Source: Caballeronia temeraria (GTDB taxonomy: Bacteria > Pseudomonadota > Gammaproteobacteria > Burkholderiales > Burkholderiaceae). From it: 64,000 nucleotides of DNA. Made by a program: the position numbers and the translations under genes. The notes under the pieces were generated by a model that was given only the letters and a program-made list of their open reading frames with translations, was not told the origin of the DNA and did not search any database. The stretch spans positions 248,001 to 312,000 of the forward strand of contig NZ_FCOI02000001.1 in NCBI RefSeq assembly GCF_001544795.2. Reading direction: 5' to 3'. Positions within the stretch are counted from its first letter, which is position 1, and the number at the start of each line of letters is the position of its first letter. Shown here piece by piece: positions 37,854 to 45,852 of this stretch.

Positions 37854-38090
37854 ATGGCACGGCCTTCGATTGGAATTTTCGGCGCGCTGTTCGCAATCGG
37901 CAGCGTTCTCGCATGGAAGTGGGTGCAATCGCAGGACGCGGCGGGACGGCGCACGGCGCGCGAGCTGAACCGCTGGGAAGACGAGGGCGGCAAGGTTCTG
38001 ACGCCGGCGAGCGGATCGGGCGCGCAGCCGGTAAACGGTCATGGCGCGGTCGGCGGCACCGCGGATGCGTGGCATTTTCCGCGGAGTTGA
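37854..38090 (+). CDS. small membrane protein of unknown function behind DUF883
   Basis: The 78-residue protein begins MARPSIGIFGALFAIGSVLAWKWVQSQ, one predicted membrane helix with the C-terminal 50 residues outside it. That part is Gly/Ser-rich and probably disordered. It is the third gene of the DUF883 operon, in the place where E. coli has yqjE/yqjK, but I see no real similarity to those. Confidence 0.68.
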   Translation: MARPSIGIFGALFAIGSVLAWKWVQSQDAAGRRTARELNRWEDEGGKVLTPASGSGAQPVNGHGAVGGTADAWHFPRS

Positions 38091-38452
38091 TAGTTTTATC
38101 GGACTCGCCGATAAAGCGAGAGCGCAGCTAAAGAAACGCTGATGTTTTCAATGATCCGATCAAATGAAACGCACGCTGAAACCAGCGTGCGTTTTCATCT
38201 TGATAAACGCTTATAATCAGTGAAACTTCGGCAATAAGTTGTCTAAATGGCAAAACTTACGCTGAAGTCGAGCCAAGCGTGCGGAACATCGGAAATTATT
38301 TTATTTTTCGCGCTTTGCGTCTCGCCGATTAAGTCCCGACCGGCCATCGAACGCAAATCGCACCGGCCCGCGCGGCGCCCCTGCCGCACGGAGAAGACCA
38401 CGCCGCCATCCGGCGTGTGACCCAAAAACGCTTAGGAAGAATTCGAGACGCA
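38091..38452. promoter_or_regulatory. noncoding region before the sigma-54 response regulator
   Basis: This 362-bp gap begins with a hairpin TTTATCGG-ACTCG-CCGATAAA near 38096-38117 and then a strong terminator (38167-38198). A TATAAT at 38212-38217 may be a sigma-70 -10 box, without a good -35. A weak -24/-12 match (TGGCAAA-ACTT-ACGCT, 38248-38263; 8 of 12) is also present. Either could drive the regulator gene. Confidence 0.45.
38167..38198 (+). terminator. terminator of the DUF883 operon
   Basis: The perfect stem AAACGCACGCT / AGCGTGCGTTT with a six-base loop is followed by T residues, about 75 bp behind the last gene. Confidence 0.88.
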
Positions 38453-39856
38453 ATGCCACACGTATTGATTGTCGATGACGATCCCAGTACCCGCGAGGCG
38501 CTAGCCGCGATCATCGGCGAAGATGGACTGACGACGGCCACCGCCAGCGATTTGCGCGAGGCGCGCATTCAGCTCGTGCGGCAGACGCCGGACGTCGTAT
38601 TCACCGATCTGAAATTACCCGACGGCACGGGCGTCGATCTGTTCGAAGATCTGGACCCGCGCTCCGGTGTCGAGTTCATCGTCATCACCGGTCACGCGAC
38701 GGTGGAATCCGCCGTGAGCGCGCTCAAGATGGGCGCCGCGGACTATCTCGTCAAGCCGATCAACATGCAGCGCGTGAAGGCGATCCTCTCGCGCCTGCCG
38801 CGCGCCGGCGACCTGAAGGCGGAAATCGGCACGCTGCGCGGCGAGTTGCGCCGCATGGGCCGATTCGGCTTGATGCTCGGCAATTCGCCCGCGATGCAGA
38901 CGGTGTACGACCAGGTTAGCCGCGTGGCGCCGACGGCGGCATCGGTGCTGCTGATCGGCGAGTCGGGCACCGGCAAGGAAGTGGCGGCGCAGACGTTGCA
39001 CGAGCTTTCGCTGCGCCGCAAGCATTCGTTCATCGCGGTGAACTGCGGTGCGATTTCGCCGAATCTGATCGAATCGGAAATGTTCGGGCACGAACGCGGC
39101 TCGTTCACGGGCGCGGACCGCCAGCACAAGGGTTATTTCGAGCGCGCGAACGGCGGCACGCTGTTCCTCGACGAAATCACCGAAATGCCGATCGAGCTTC
39201 AGGTGAAACTGCTGCGCGTGCTGGAAACGGGCATGTTTATGCGCGTCGGCACGACCAAGGAGATCGAGACGGACGTGCGCCTGATTGCGGCGACCAATCG
39301 CGATCCCGAGCAGGCCGTGCTCGAAGGCAAGCTGCGTCTTGACCTTTACCACCGCCTGAACGTGTTCCCGATCAACCTGCCGCCGCTGCGCGAGCGCGGC
39401 AAGGACGTCGAACTGCTCGGCCAGGCGTTCCTCGACGAGCTGAACGCCCGTTACAACACCAAAAAGGATTTCCCGGCGGCCGTGCGCGAGATGCTCGCGT
39501 CGTACAACTGGCCGGGCAACGTGCGCGAGCTGAAGAACTACGTGCAGCGCGCCTACATCATGTCGGCGTCGGATTCGGACAGCACGGCAACCGTGCCGCT
39601 GCAGATTTCGCTGTCGAAGCCCTCGGCGGGCACGGCGGTGACGATTCCGTTCGGCACCTCGCTCGCGCAGGCCGACCGTCAGCTCATTCTCGCGACGCTG
39701 GATCAGTGCGGCGGCGTGAAGACGCGCGCCGCGGAAATCCTCGGGATCAGCCTCAAGACGCTCTATAACCGGCTCGTCGAATATGGCGAGGATGCGAACA
39801 AGGCGGCCGTCGGTGAAGGCGGCGACATGAGCGATTCTGACGGCGAAAATCCCTGA
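38453..39856 (+). CDS. sigma-54-dependent response regulator (NtrC family), no adjacent kinase
   Basis: The 467-residue protein has a receiver (1-115) with D8-D9-D10, phosphoacceptor D52 (FTDLKLPDG), T79 and K101; an AAA+ domain with Walker A GESGTGKE (169-176) and GSFTGA (216-221); and a Fis-type helix-turn-helix near 430-450 ([15 protein letters not shown]). The start is ATG 38453 (MPHVLIVDDDP). No histidine kinase lies within 10 kb, so its phosphodonor is unknown. Its recognition helix ([11 protein letters not shown]) almost equals that of the 35437 activator ([11 protein letters not shown]), so both may bind the same sites. Confidence 0.94.
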   Translation: MPHVLIVDDDPSTREALAAIIGEDGLTTATASDLREARIQLVRQTPDVVFTDLKLPDGTGVDLFEDLDPRSGVEFIVITGHATVESAVSALKMGAADYLVKPINMQRVKAILSRLPRAGDLKAEIGTLRGELRRMGRFGLMLGNSPAMQTVYDQVSRVAPTAASVLLIGESGTGKEVAAQTLHELSLRRKHSFIAVNCGAISPNLIESEMFGHERGSFTGADRQHKGYFERANGGTLFLDEITEMPIELQVKLLRVLETGMFMRVGTTKEIETDVRLIAATNRDPEQAVLEGKLRLDLYHRLNVFPINLPPLRERGKDVELLGQAFLDELNARYNTKKDFPAAVREMLASYNWPGNVRELKNYVQRAYIMSASDSDSTATVPLQISLSKPSAGTAVTIPFGTSLAQADRQLILATLDQCGGVKTRAAEILGISLKTLYNRLVEYGEDANKAAVGEGGDMSDSDGENP

Positions 39857-39883
39857 ACGTCGCCTATCTTTAGACAAAATCAC

Positions 39884-39916
39884 CGCCCGCGGTCTTCTGA
39901 TCGGCGGGCGTTTTTC
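39884..39916 (+). terminator. terminator of the response regulator gene
   Basis: CGCCCGC (39884-39890) pairs with GCGGGCG (39904-39910), followed by TTTTTC. Confidence 0.78.
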
Positions 39917-39979
39917 ATTGGCAGGCGCGTTTTTCACGCCGATAATGTGACGGGAGGGCGCGAAGCCGATGTGTGCGAA

Positions 39980-39995
39980 GGGCATGCCCCTTGCT
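39980..39995 (+). promoter_or_regulatory. candidate sigma-54 promoter of the proline-rich protein gene
   Basis: GGGCATG-CCCC-TTGCT matches 10 of 12 defined consensus positions; GG and GC are in register and the -12 half is perfect. The ATG at 40080 is about 85 bp downstream. Confidence 0.6.
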
Positions 39996-40079
39996 GTCGA
40001 TCGAGTGACATCCGCGCGCGGTGCAGCACGGCCGGCGTGGATGGGATACGGACGATCACAAGACCGCAAGGAGCCCATC

Positions 40080-40298
40080 ATGTCACTCGGACTGTCGAAT
40101 AGCGCTTCCGATGGTGCGCGTATCGAAGCTCAGACGCCGCAGCCGCCGGACCCGCCGGTGACGCCGCCGGATCAGCCGCCGCCTACGCCGATTCCGCCCG
40201 ACACCAATCCGGACCCGACGCGCGAGCCGCCTGAGCCGCCATCGCAGCCGATCGGTGATCCGCCGCCGGGACCGGGCGAGTCACCGCACGTGTACTAG
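40080..40298 (+). CDS. small proline-rich, disordered protein
   Basis: The 72-residue protein is about one third proline (PPDPPVTPPDQPPPTPIPPD...PPEPPSQPIGDPPPG) after a normal 18-residue start (MSLGLSNSASDGARIEAQ). AAGGAG precedes ATG 40080. No signal peptide or membrane helix. The strong ribosome-binding site, upstream -24/-12 site and downstream terminator support a real gene despite low complexity. Function unknown. Confidence 0.65.
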   Translation: MSLGLSNSASDGARIEAQTPQPPDPPVTPPDQPPPTPIPPDTNPDPTREPPEPPSQPIGDPPPGPGESPHVY

Positions 40299-40403
40299 CG
40301 TAAGGAAGGATGCTGGCCTGAAGTTGGACAATGCCCAGAATTCGTGCAAGTTTTGAATAAGTTTCCATCCGCGACGTAGGGATTACAACGGATGGCGCAA
40401 TAA

Positions 40404-40438
40404 TGACCGGCGACACGCTCTGTCGCCGGTCGTTTTTT
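40404..40438 (+). terminator. terminator behind the proline-rich gene
   Basis: GACCGGCGACA-CGCTC-TGTCGCCGGTC, a perfect 11-bp stem, is followed by six T residues. It lies about 105 bp behind the stop at 40298. Confidence 0.88.
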
Positions 40439-40518
40439 CTGAAGCCGCGCTCATCGCAGCGCATCGGTCCGACGCCGCCGACGTCACTATCGCGACGGCC
40501 TTCTTCTCTGGAGGCATC

Positions 40519-40755
40519 ATGAGGCATCCCGCACTTCGACGCTCCGCGCGTCATTCTTCCAAGCGCGAAGCGCGCGCCGAAGCAACCAAGGCAGCCGGCA
40601 CGCAGGGCGCATCCGCGCCGCCCGCCGATCACGATCCCGCCGCTCAGAACCGCCCCGCGCCTGGCACGCCGCCCGACGGCGAACACAACCAGGGCGGCGT
40701 GAGGCGGGAAGGAATCGACTATCAGCGCGACCTGGGCTCCGAGCAGGACGCGTGA
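40519..40755 (+). CDS. small hydrophilic protein of unknown function
   Basis: The 78-residue protein is rich in Arg, Ala, Pro and Gln (MRHPALRRSARHSSKREARA...), basic at the start and neutral to acidic at the end (REGIDYQRDLGSEQDA). TGGAGG lies nine bases before ATG 40519. No hydrophobic segment is seen, and it is probably disordered. It sits between the proline-rich gene and otsA in the stress island. I found no -24/-12 site in front of it. Confidence 0.6.
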   Translation: MRHPALRRSARHSSKREARAEATKAAGTQGASAPPADHDPAAQNRPAPGTPPDGEHNQGGVRREGIDYQRDLGSEQDA

Positions 40756-40876
40756 TTCCGGCCGGCCGCGGCACCCGGCAAAAGAATAAAAATTTCTACG
40801 CGGCGCGCATCCGCCGCGTGTTTTCGTTCGTCCGTAACATCTTCATACAAATTTTCGTTTCCAGAGGGCAACAAAA

Positions 40877-40892
40877 AGGCACGGCTTTTGCA
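40877..40892 (+). promoter_or_regulatory. sigma-54 promoter of otsA
   Basis: AGGCACG-GCTT-TTGCA matches 11 of the 12 defined positions of the consensus; only position 1 (A for T) differs. The -12 GC lies 55 bp before the otsA ATG at 40947, a normal leader length. Confidence 0.8.
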
Positions 40893-40946
40893 TAACCTTA
40901 ATCGCCAATTCGAGCATGCAACGACAACTGATGAGGTGATGCTGTA

Positions 40947-42401
40947 ATGAGCAGATTGATCGTGGTATCGAATCGCGTCGCACCGATCCAGGAAGGCAAG
41001 CCCAGCGCGGGCGGCCTTGCGATCGGCGTTCTGGACGCGCTCAAGGAGACGGGGGGCGTGTGGTTCGGATGGAGCGGCGAGATCGTCGGCGAATCGGGCG
41101 CTCCTGTCATCGAAAACAACGGCAACGTGACGTATGCAACGGTCGGGCTCACGCGCCGCGACTACGACCAGTACTACCGAGGTTTCTCGAACGCCACGCT
41201 GTGGCCGACGTTCCACTACCGCAACGACCTCTCGCGCTTCGATCGTGAGGAATATGCGGGCTACATGCGCGTCAATGCGGCCCTCGCGGCGAAGCTGAAG
41301 TCGCTGCTCAAGCCCGACGACATCATCTGGGTGCACGACTATCACATGCTCCCGTTCGCCAACGAGCTGCGCAAGCTCGGCGTCGCGAATCCGATCGGCT
41401 TTTTCCTGCACATTCCTTTTCCGGTGCCCGAGATAATGCGCACCGTCCCGCCGCACGAGGAACTCATCGCGGCGATGTGCCAGTACGATGTCGTCGGCTT
41501 TCAGACGGACGCCGACAAGCAGTCGTTCATCGATTACGTGGAGCGCACGAGCCGCGGCCACTACAACGACGACGACGGCATGCTGCAGGCGTTCGGCCGC
41601 ATGCTCAAGGTGGGCGCGTATCCGATCGGCATCTATCCCGATGCCATCGCCAAGGCGGCCGAGCAGTTCGCCAACCGCAAGCCGGTGAAGAGCCTGCGCG
41701 ATGCCATGCGCGGCCGCAAGCTCATCATGAGCGTCGACCGTCTCGATTATTCGAAGGGTCTCGTCGAGCGCTTTCAGGCGTTCGAGCGGTTTCTGCTGAA
41801 CGCGCCGGGCTGGCATGGCCGCGTGTCGCTCGTGCAGATCGCGCCGCCGACGCGCTCGGACGTGCAGACCTATCAGCGCATCCGCCAGAACCTGGAAGGC
41901 GAGGCGGGGCGCATCAACGGCCGTTTCGCGCAGCTCGACTGGACGCCGATCCAGTATCTGAACCGCAAATACGAGCGCAATCTGCTGATGTCGCTGTTCC
42001 GGCTTTCGCAGGTCGGCTATGTGACGCCGCTGCGCGACGGCATGAATCTCGTCGCGAAGGAATACGTCGCGTCGCAGGACCCGGCCGATCCGGGCGCGCT
42101 GGTGCTGTCGCAGTTCGCGGGCGCGGCGGATCAGCTGCCGGGCGCGCTCGTCGTCAATCCGTTCGATCTCTCCCAGATGTCCGAAGCGCTGGAGCGCGCA
42201 TTGTCGATGCCGCTCGCCGAGCGTCAGGCGCGTCACGCCGACATGATGGTGCCGCTGCGCGAGAACAATCTGTCGGTCTGGCGCGATTCCTTCCTGTCGG
42301 ATCTGCGCAGCGTCGCAACGGCGACATCGGTCACGGAAAAGACCGTCAAGACGGTGAAGCAGGGCGCGACCGAAGCGAGGCGTCCGGCGGCCAAGGCCTG
42401 A
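40947..42401 (+). CDS. otsA: trehalose-6-phosphate synthase
   Basis: The 484-residue GT20 enzyme joins UDP-glucose and glucose 6-phosphate to trehalose 6-phosphate, precursor of the osmoprotectant trehalose. Visible motifs are MSRLIVVSNRVAPI at the start, GGLAIGVLDALKETGGVWFGWSG, WVHDYHMLPFANELR, GFFLHIPFP, SVDRLDYSKGLVERFQAFERFL and TPLRDGMNLVAKEYVASQ. The phosphatase gene otsB is not in the window. A near-perfect -24/-12 promoter stands before it and a terminator directly after it, so it is a single-gene transcript. Confidence 0.97.
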   Translation: MSRLIVVSNRVAPIQEGKPSAGGLAIGVLDALKETGGVWFGWSGEIVGESGAPVIENNGNVTYATVGLTRRDYDQYYRGFSNATLWPTFHYRNDLSRFDREEYAGYMRVNAALAAKLKSLLKPDDIIWVHDYHMLPFANELRKLGVANPIGFFLHIPFPVPEIMRTVPPHEELIAAMCQYDVVGFQTDADKQSFIDYVERTSRGHYNDDDGMLQAFGRMLKVGAYPIGIYPDAIAKAAEQFANRKPVKSLRDAMRGRKLIMSVDRLDYSKGLVERFQAFERFLLNAPGWHGRVSLVQIAPPTRSDVQTYQRIRQNLEGEAGRINGRFAQLDWTPIQYLNRKYERNLLMSLFRLSQVGYVTPLRDGMNLVAKEYVASQDPADPGALVLSQFAGAADQLPGALVVNPFDLSQMSEALERALSMPLAERQARHADMMVPLRENNLSVWRDSFLSDLRSVATATSVTEKTVKTVKQGATEARRPAAKA

Positions 42402-42430
42402 CCGCGCGCGCAAGCCGCCTGCAATCTCGG

Positions 42431-42463
42431 CCCCGCACTTCGAAAGAAGCGCGGGGTTTTTTC
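42431..42463 (+). terminator. terminator of otsA
   Basis: CCCCGC-A-CTTCGAAAGAAG-C-GCGGGG is followed by six T residues, 30 bp behind the stop. Confidence 0.9.
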
Positions 42464-42485
42464 TTGCGCCGGGCCGAAACGTTCG

Positions 42486-42501
42486 CGGAACAGGTTTTGC
42501 G
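42486..42501 (+). promoter_or_regulatory. weak candidate sigma-54 promoter of the acidic protein gene
   Basis: CGGAACA-GGTT-TTGCG matches 8 of 12 defined positions; GG, GC and the TTGC half are intact. The -12 is about 35 bp before the ATG at 42535. By itself this would be unconvincing, but position and neighbours favour it. Confidence 0.4.
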
Positions 42502-42534
42502 GATTCATCGTGGACACGAACGAAGGAGGTCATG

Positions 42535-42879
42535 ATGAGCGGAAGCACATTGAACCCGGCCGAAGACGACGGCGCGGAATACGGCAAGGGACACGGCACC
42601 GGCGCGCTCGGCCCGAGCGATTCGTCGGATAGCGGCTCGGACGTTCAGGGCGAGAAGCGCTATCCGGGCGATATCGAAGATGAACTCGACGCCCACGCGC
42701 TCGGCCAATCCCAGGCCGAGCTGAACAGCGACACCGACCGTTACGGCACGGGCGAAGCGGCATCGGCGGATGGCGACAACAATCTCGAAGTGGACGCGGA
42801 CATCCTGCCTGATGACATCGAGGATGAAACGCGCGGTCTCGCCGACGAGGACGCCGACCCTGGCGCCGACCGGTCCTGA
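42535..42879 (+). CDS. small, very acidic disordered protein
   Basis: The 114-residue protein is dominated by Asp, Glu, Gly and Ser (AEDDGAEYGKGHGTGALGPSD, GEKRYPGDIEDELDAHALG, DILPDDIEDETRGLADEDADPG) and has no hydrophobic core. Of two adjacent ATGs I took the second (42535), with GGAGG spaced five bases away. Terminators stand before and after, so it is its own transcript. Such acidic hydrophilic proteins often protect against drying or bind cations; that is only an analogy. Confidence 0.68.
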   Translation: MSGSTLNPAEDDGAEYGKGHGTGALGPSDSSDSGSDVQGEKRYPGDIEDELDAHALGQSQAELNSDTDRYGTGEAASADGDNNLEVDADILPDDIEDETRGLADEDADPGADRS

Positions 42880-42906
42880 TAAGCATCGTCCGTCGCAAAC
42901 CGGACG

Positions 42907-42938
42907 CGGCGCGCTCCGAAAGGAGCGCGCCGTTTTTT
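42907..42938 (+). terminator. terminator of the acidic protein gene
   Basis: CGGCGCGCTCC-GAAA-GGAGCGCGCCG is followed by six T residues: an 11-bp stem with a stable GAAA tetraloop. Confidence 0.93.
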
Positions 42939-42997
42939 ACACGCGCTTCGCATCGGGGGGCTAACATCGACGGTTGACACTTCCATCAACGTACACA

Positions 42998-43909
42998 ATG
43001 GATCAGGACGTCTCCGCCCCGCCATCCGCGCCCGTCGCTTCAGGGCGCACGTCGCGCTTCGGCTGGCTTTCGTGGATCGCCGATCCGGTCATGCAATGGT
43101 CGCAGGACCACTGCCTGATGTTCTCGGCGTCGATCGCGTTCTTCGCCGCGTTTTCGCTCGCGCCGACGCTCGTCATCGTGATCGCGGTGGCGAGCGTGTT
43201 CTTCGGCGCCGATGCCGTGCAAGGCCGCCTCTTCGACGAGATCAGCGGCGTCGTCGGCGTCGATGCGGCGCATGCGCTGGAGGCGATCGTCGCGAATGCG
43301 TGGCACGCCGATATCGCGCGCAGCACGGCGATCCTGTCGCTTGCGGGCGTGCTGATCGGCGCATCGGCGACATTTTCATCGCTGCATAGCGCGCTCAATG
43401 TCATCTGGCCGACGCCCGCCGTGAGCACGCGCGAAAGCATCGTCACGCTGCTGCGCGTGCGGCTGATGTCGTTCGGGCTCGTGGTCGGATCGGGGCTGCT
43501 CGTCGCGGCGCTGCTCGTGCTCGATGCGCTCGTCGAGATACTCGGCCATTGGGTGCTCGGCGACGGCAGTCCGTTCATCGTGCTGTCGGGGCTGACGCAG
43601 CGCGCGATATCGCTCGGCGTGCTGATGATCGCGTTCACGGTGCTGCTCAAGTTCCTGCCGACGACGCGCATGCTCTGGCGGGACGCCGCACTCGGCGCCG
43701 CCGCCGCCGCCATGCTCTTCGAAGCCGGCAAGCGTCTCTTCGCGTTCTATCTCGCGCACGCGGGCACGGCGAACATGTTCGGCGCGGCCGGGTCGCTCGC
43801 GATCATCCTCATGTGGCTCTACTACTCGGCGGCGGTGTTCCTGCTCGGCGCGGAGCTTGCCGCGACGGCCGCGAGAAAGCGCACGCATCGCGCGTCGGGC
43901 TGGCGCTGA
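42998..43909 (+). CDS. YihY/BrkB-family inner-membrane protein
   Basis: The 303-residue protein has six predicted helices, with family motifs SASIAFFAAFSLAPTLVIVIAVASVFFG near 42-70 and GSLAIILMWLYYSAAVFLLGAELAA near the end. Once called ribonuclease BN, the family is now seen as membrane proteins of uncertain role, in some cases linked to serum resistance. ATG 42998 has no clear ribosome-binding site; an in-frame TTG at 42974 is possible. No -24/-12 site was found before it. Confidence 0.9.
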   Translation: MDQDVSAPPSAPVASGRTSRFGWLSWIADPVMQWSQDHCLMFSASIAFFAAFSLAPTLVIVIAVASVFFGADAVQGRLFDEISGVVGVDAAHALEAIVANAWHADIARSTAILSLAGVLIGASATFSSLHSALNVIWPTPAVSTRESIVTLLRVRLMSFGLVVGSGLLVAALLVLDALVEILGHWVLGDGSPFIVLSGLTQRAISLGVLMIAFTVLLKFLPTTRMLWRDAALGAAAAAMLFEAGKRLFAFYLAHAGTANMFGAAGSLAIILMWLYYSAAVFLLGAELAATAARKRTHRASGWR

Positions 43910-43918
43910 ACGTCGACG

Positions 43919-43951
43919 AAAAAAAGGCCATCCGCGAACGGATGGCCTTCT
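43919..43951 (-). terminator. terminator behind rpoN
   Basis: AAGGCCATCCG-CGAA-CGGATGGCCTT forms an 11-bp stem; on the minus strand it is followed by a run of T residues. It serves rpoN, ending at 44026, and probably also YihY from the other side. Confidence 0.85.
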
Positions 43952-44025
43952 GCTCTCGTCGCTCAGGCGGCTCGTTTGACCGGGTCGTCGCCGAGCGCTT
44001 GCGAGCGTGAAACGCGTTGTGCGCG

Positions 44026-45513
44026 TTACGCCTGACGGCGCAATTCGGCGGGCGGCACCTTCATCAGATGCCGATACTTCGCCACCGTGCGGCGCGCGAC
44101 GATCACGCCCTGATCCGCGAGCATCTTCGCGAGACTCACGTCGGAGAGCGGATCGCGCGTGTTTTCCTTCGAGATCATTTCCTTGAGCAGCGCGCGCACG
44201 GCGGCGGCCGAGCACGTGCCGCCGCTTTCCGTCGAAAGCTCGCGCGGGAAGAAGTGCTTGAACTCGAAGATGCCGCGCGGCGTCGACATGTATTTGTTGC
44301 CCGTCGCACGCGAGATGGTCGATTCGTGCAGACCGAGCTCATCGGCGACATCGCGCAGCACGAGCGGCTTCAGCGCGATCTCGCCGTAATCGAAGAACGC
44401 CTTCTGATGCGAGACGATGCATTCGGCCACGCGCTGAATCGTCGTGAAACGCTGCTGCGCGTTGCGGATCAGCCAGCGCGCTTCCTGCAACTGCTGCGCG
44501 AGCGGCGAGCGGCTCGCGCCCGCCGATTGCGCGAACAGCTCCGCGTACATGCGATGGATGCGCGCACGCGGCAGCACGGCCGGATTGATCGTGACGACCC
44601 ATTGCTTCTTCGCCTGACGCACGATGACGTCCGGCACCACATAGTTGTCCTCGCTCGAGCCGTAGTTCTCGCCCGGCTTCGGATCGAGACGTCGCACGAG
44701 CGCGCACGCGATGCGCAGATCGTCCGCGCTGCAGCCGATCTTCTTCTGCAACTCGGCCTGCTCGCGACGCGCAAGCCGCTCCAGATGATGCGCGACGATT
44801 TCGAGCGCGACCGCTCGGCCCGGCGTTTCTTCATCGAGCGCTTCGAGCTGCAGCGTCAGGCATTCCGAGAGATTGCGCGCGCCGACGCCCGGTTTGTCGA
44901 GCGACTGCACGAGCTTGAGCGCGATGGTGAGTTCGTCCTCGTGAAGCGCGGGCTCGATCTCGACGACATTTGCGAGTTCGCTCAACTCCTGGCGCAAATA
45001 GCCGTCGTCGTCGAGCGCTTCGATGATCAGTTGCGCGATCGCGCGATCACGCTCGTTCAGTTGATAGAGACGCAGCGCGTCGTGGAGCGTTTCGTGCAAC
45101 GAAGGCTCGATGCGGACCCAGTCGGCGGGATCGGAACCTTCGCCGTCGCCGTTGTTGCGCGATGCGCTGCGGCCAAAGGGATCGGACGAGTATTCGCCGA
45201 TGGCGTCATCGTGCGAGCCGGAATCGGTGCTTTGCTCGCTTTCCATGCTGGTTTCGGCGGCGAGCGGTGCTTCGGCGGCGCTGTCCGTGGCGCTCGATGA
45301 GGTCGAGTCGCTCATCGAGTTGCCGTTATCGGCCCCGAGCGCGTTGTCCTCGGTTTGCGACTCGTCGTATTCGAGAAAGGGGTTGGTGTCCAGTGCGTTT
45401 CGCAGTTCCTGTTGAAACTCCAGCGACGAGAGTTGCAGAAGACGAACCGATTGCTGAAGGCGCGGCGTAAGCGCGAGCGTTTGCTTGGCGCGAAGTTCGA
45501 GTGTAGGCGGCAT
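44026..45513 (-). CDS. rpoN: RNA polymerase sigma-54 factor, non-canonical locus
   Basis: The 495-residue protein has the glutamine-rich region I (MPPTLELRAKQTLALTPRLQQSVRLLQLSSLEFQQELRNALDTNPFLEY), an acidic Ser-rich region II (about 50-115), the core-binding domain (about 120-320) and the DNA-binding C-terminus with RpoN box ARRTVAKYR at 473-481. It recognises -24/-12 promoters and needs AAA+ activators, two of which are encoded 6-10 kb away. The usual neighbours of the housekeeping rpoN (lptB, hpf, ptsN) are absent, so this is probably a second copy. Its promoter is itself a perfect -24/-12 site. Confidence 0.96.
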   Translation of the reverse strand: MPPTLELRAKQTLALTPRLQQSVRLLQLSSLEFQQELRNALDTNPFLEYDESQTEDNALGADNGNSMSDSTSSSATDSAAEAPLAAETSMESEQSTDSGSHDDAIGEYSSDPFGRSASRNNGDGEGSDPADWVRIEPSLHETLHDALRLYQLNERDRAIAQLIIEALDDDGYLRQELSELANVVEIEPALHEDELTIALKLVQSLDKPGVGARNLSECLTLQLEALDEETPGRAVALEIVAHHLERLARREQAELQKKIGCSADDLRIACALVRRLDPKPGENYGSSEDNYVVPDVIVRQAKKQWVVTINPAVLPRARIHRMYAELFAQSAGASRSPLAQQLQEARWLIRNAQQRFTTIQRVAECIVSHQKAFFDYGEIALKPLVLRDVADELGLHESTISRATGNKYMSTPRGIFEFKHFFPRELSTESGGTCSAAAVRALLKEMISKENTRDPLSDVSLAKMLADQGVIVARRTVAKYRHLMKVPPAELRRQA

Positions 45514-45568
45514 TGCTTGCTATTCCTCGATTGTTCCAGACGTAATGGGCAGGTTTACGGATGACTAA

Positions 45569-45584
45569 AGCAACGGTCGTGCCA
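45569..45584 (-). promoter_or_regulatory. perfect-consensus sigma-54 promoter of rpoN
   Basis: Read on the minus strand: TGGCACG-ACCG-TTGCT. All 12 defined positions of TGGCACG-N4-TTGC(A/T) match. The -12 GC lies 57 bp before the rpoN ATG at 45513. Assuming equal base frequencies, about 0.015 such perfect sites are expected by chance on both strands of 64 kb. Confidence 0.88.
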
Positions 45585-45836
45585 TCTATCGTTAAGCTCG
45601 CGCCGCGACTACGTTTTTCACCGGCGGCTCGTTTCCTTCGGAGCCTTTTCGAGACCGGTTTCACGCAGTTTTTACACGGCTTCAGACAAAACCGCCGCGG
45701 GTTTCAGGCATCTGCCGGCGCGTGAGCATACGCTTTCCGAGATACGTCGAAGATTTGTTCGCCGACGCACGCAGGCCTTGCCGCACGGTGCTTTCGAGCG
45801 GGTTCCGGTGCTTCGTCGGACGCGCGCGGATGGGTC

Positions 45837-45852
45837 CGGCACGCAAGTTGCG
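45837..45852 (+). promoter_or_regulatory. sigma-54 promoter of the BON-domain gene
   Basis: CGGCACG-CAAG-TTGCG matches 10 of 12 defined positions, with the whole GGCACG and TTGC cores intact. It lies 113 bp before the ATG at 45965. Confidence 0.75.

Noticed and set aside
38248..38263. Weak -24/-12 match before the response regulator gene (TGGCAAA-ACTT-ACGCT)
   Set aside because: Only 8 of 12 positions match, both halves are damaged, and a TATAAT lies close by. I mention it in the region entry but do not call it a promoter.
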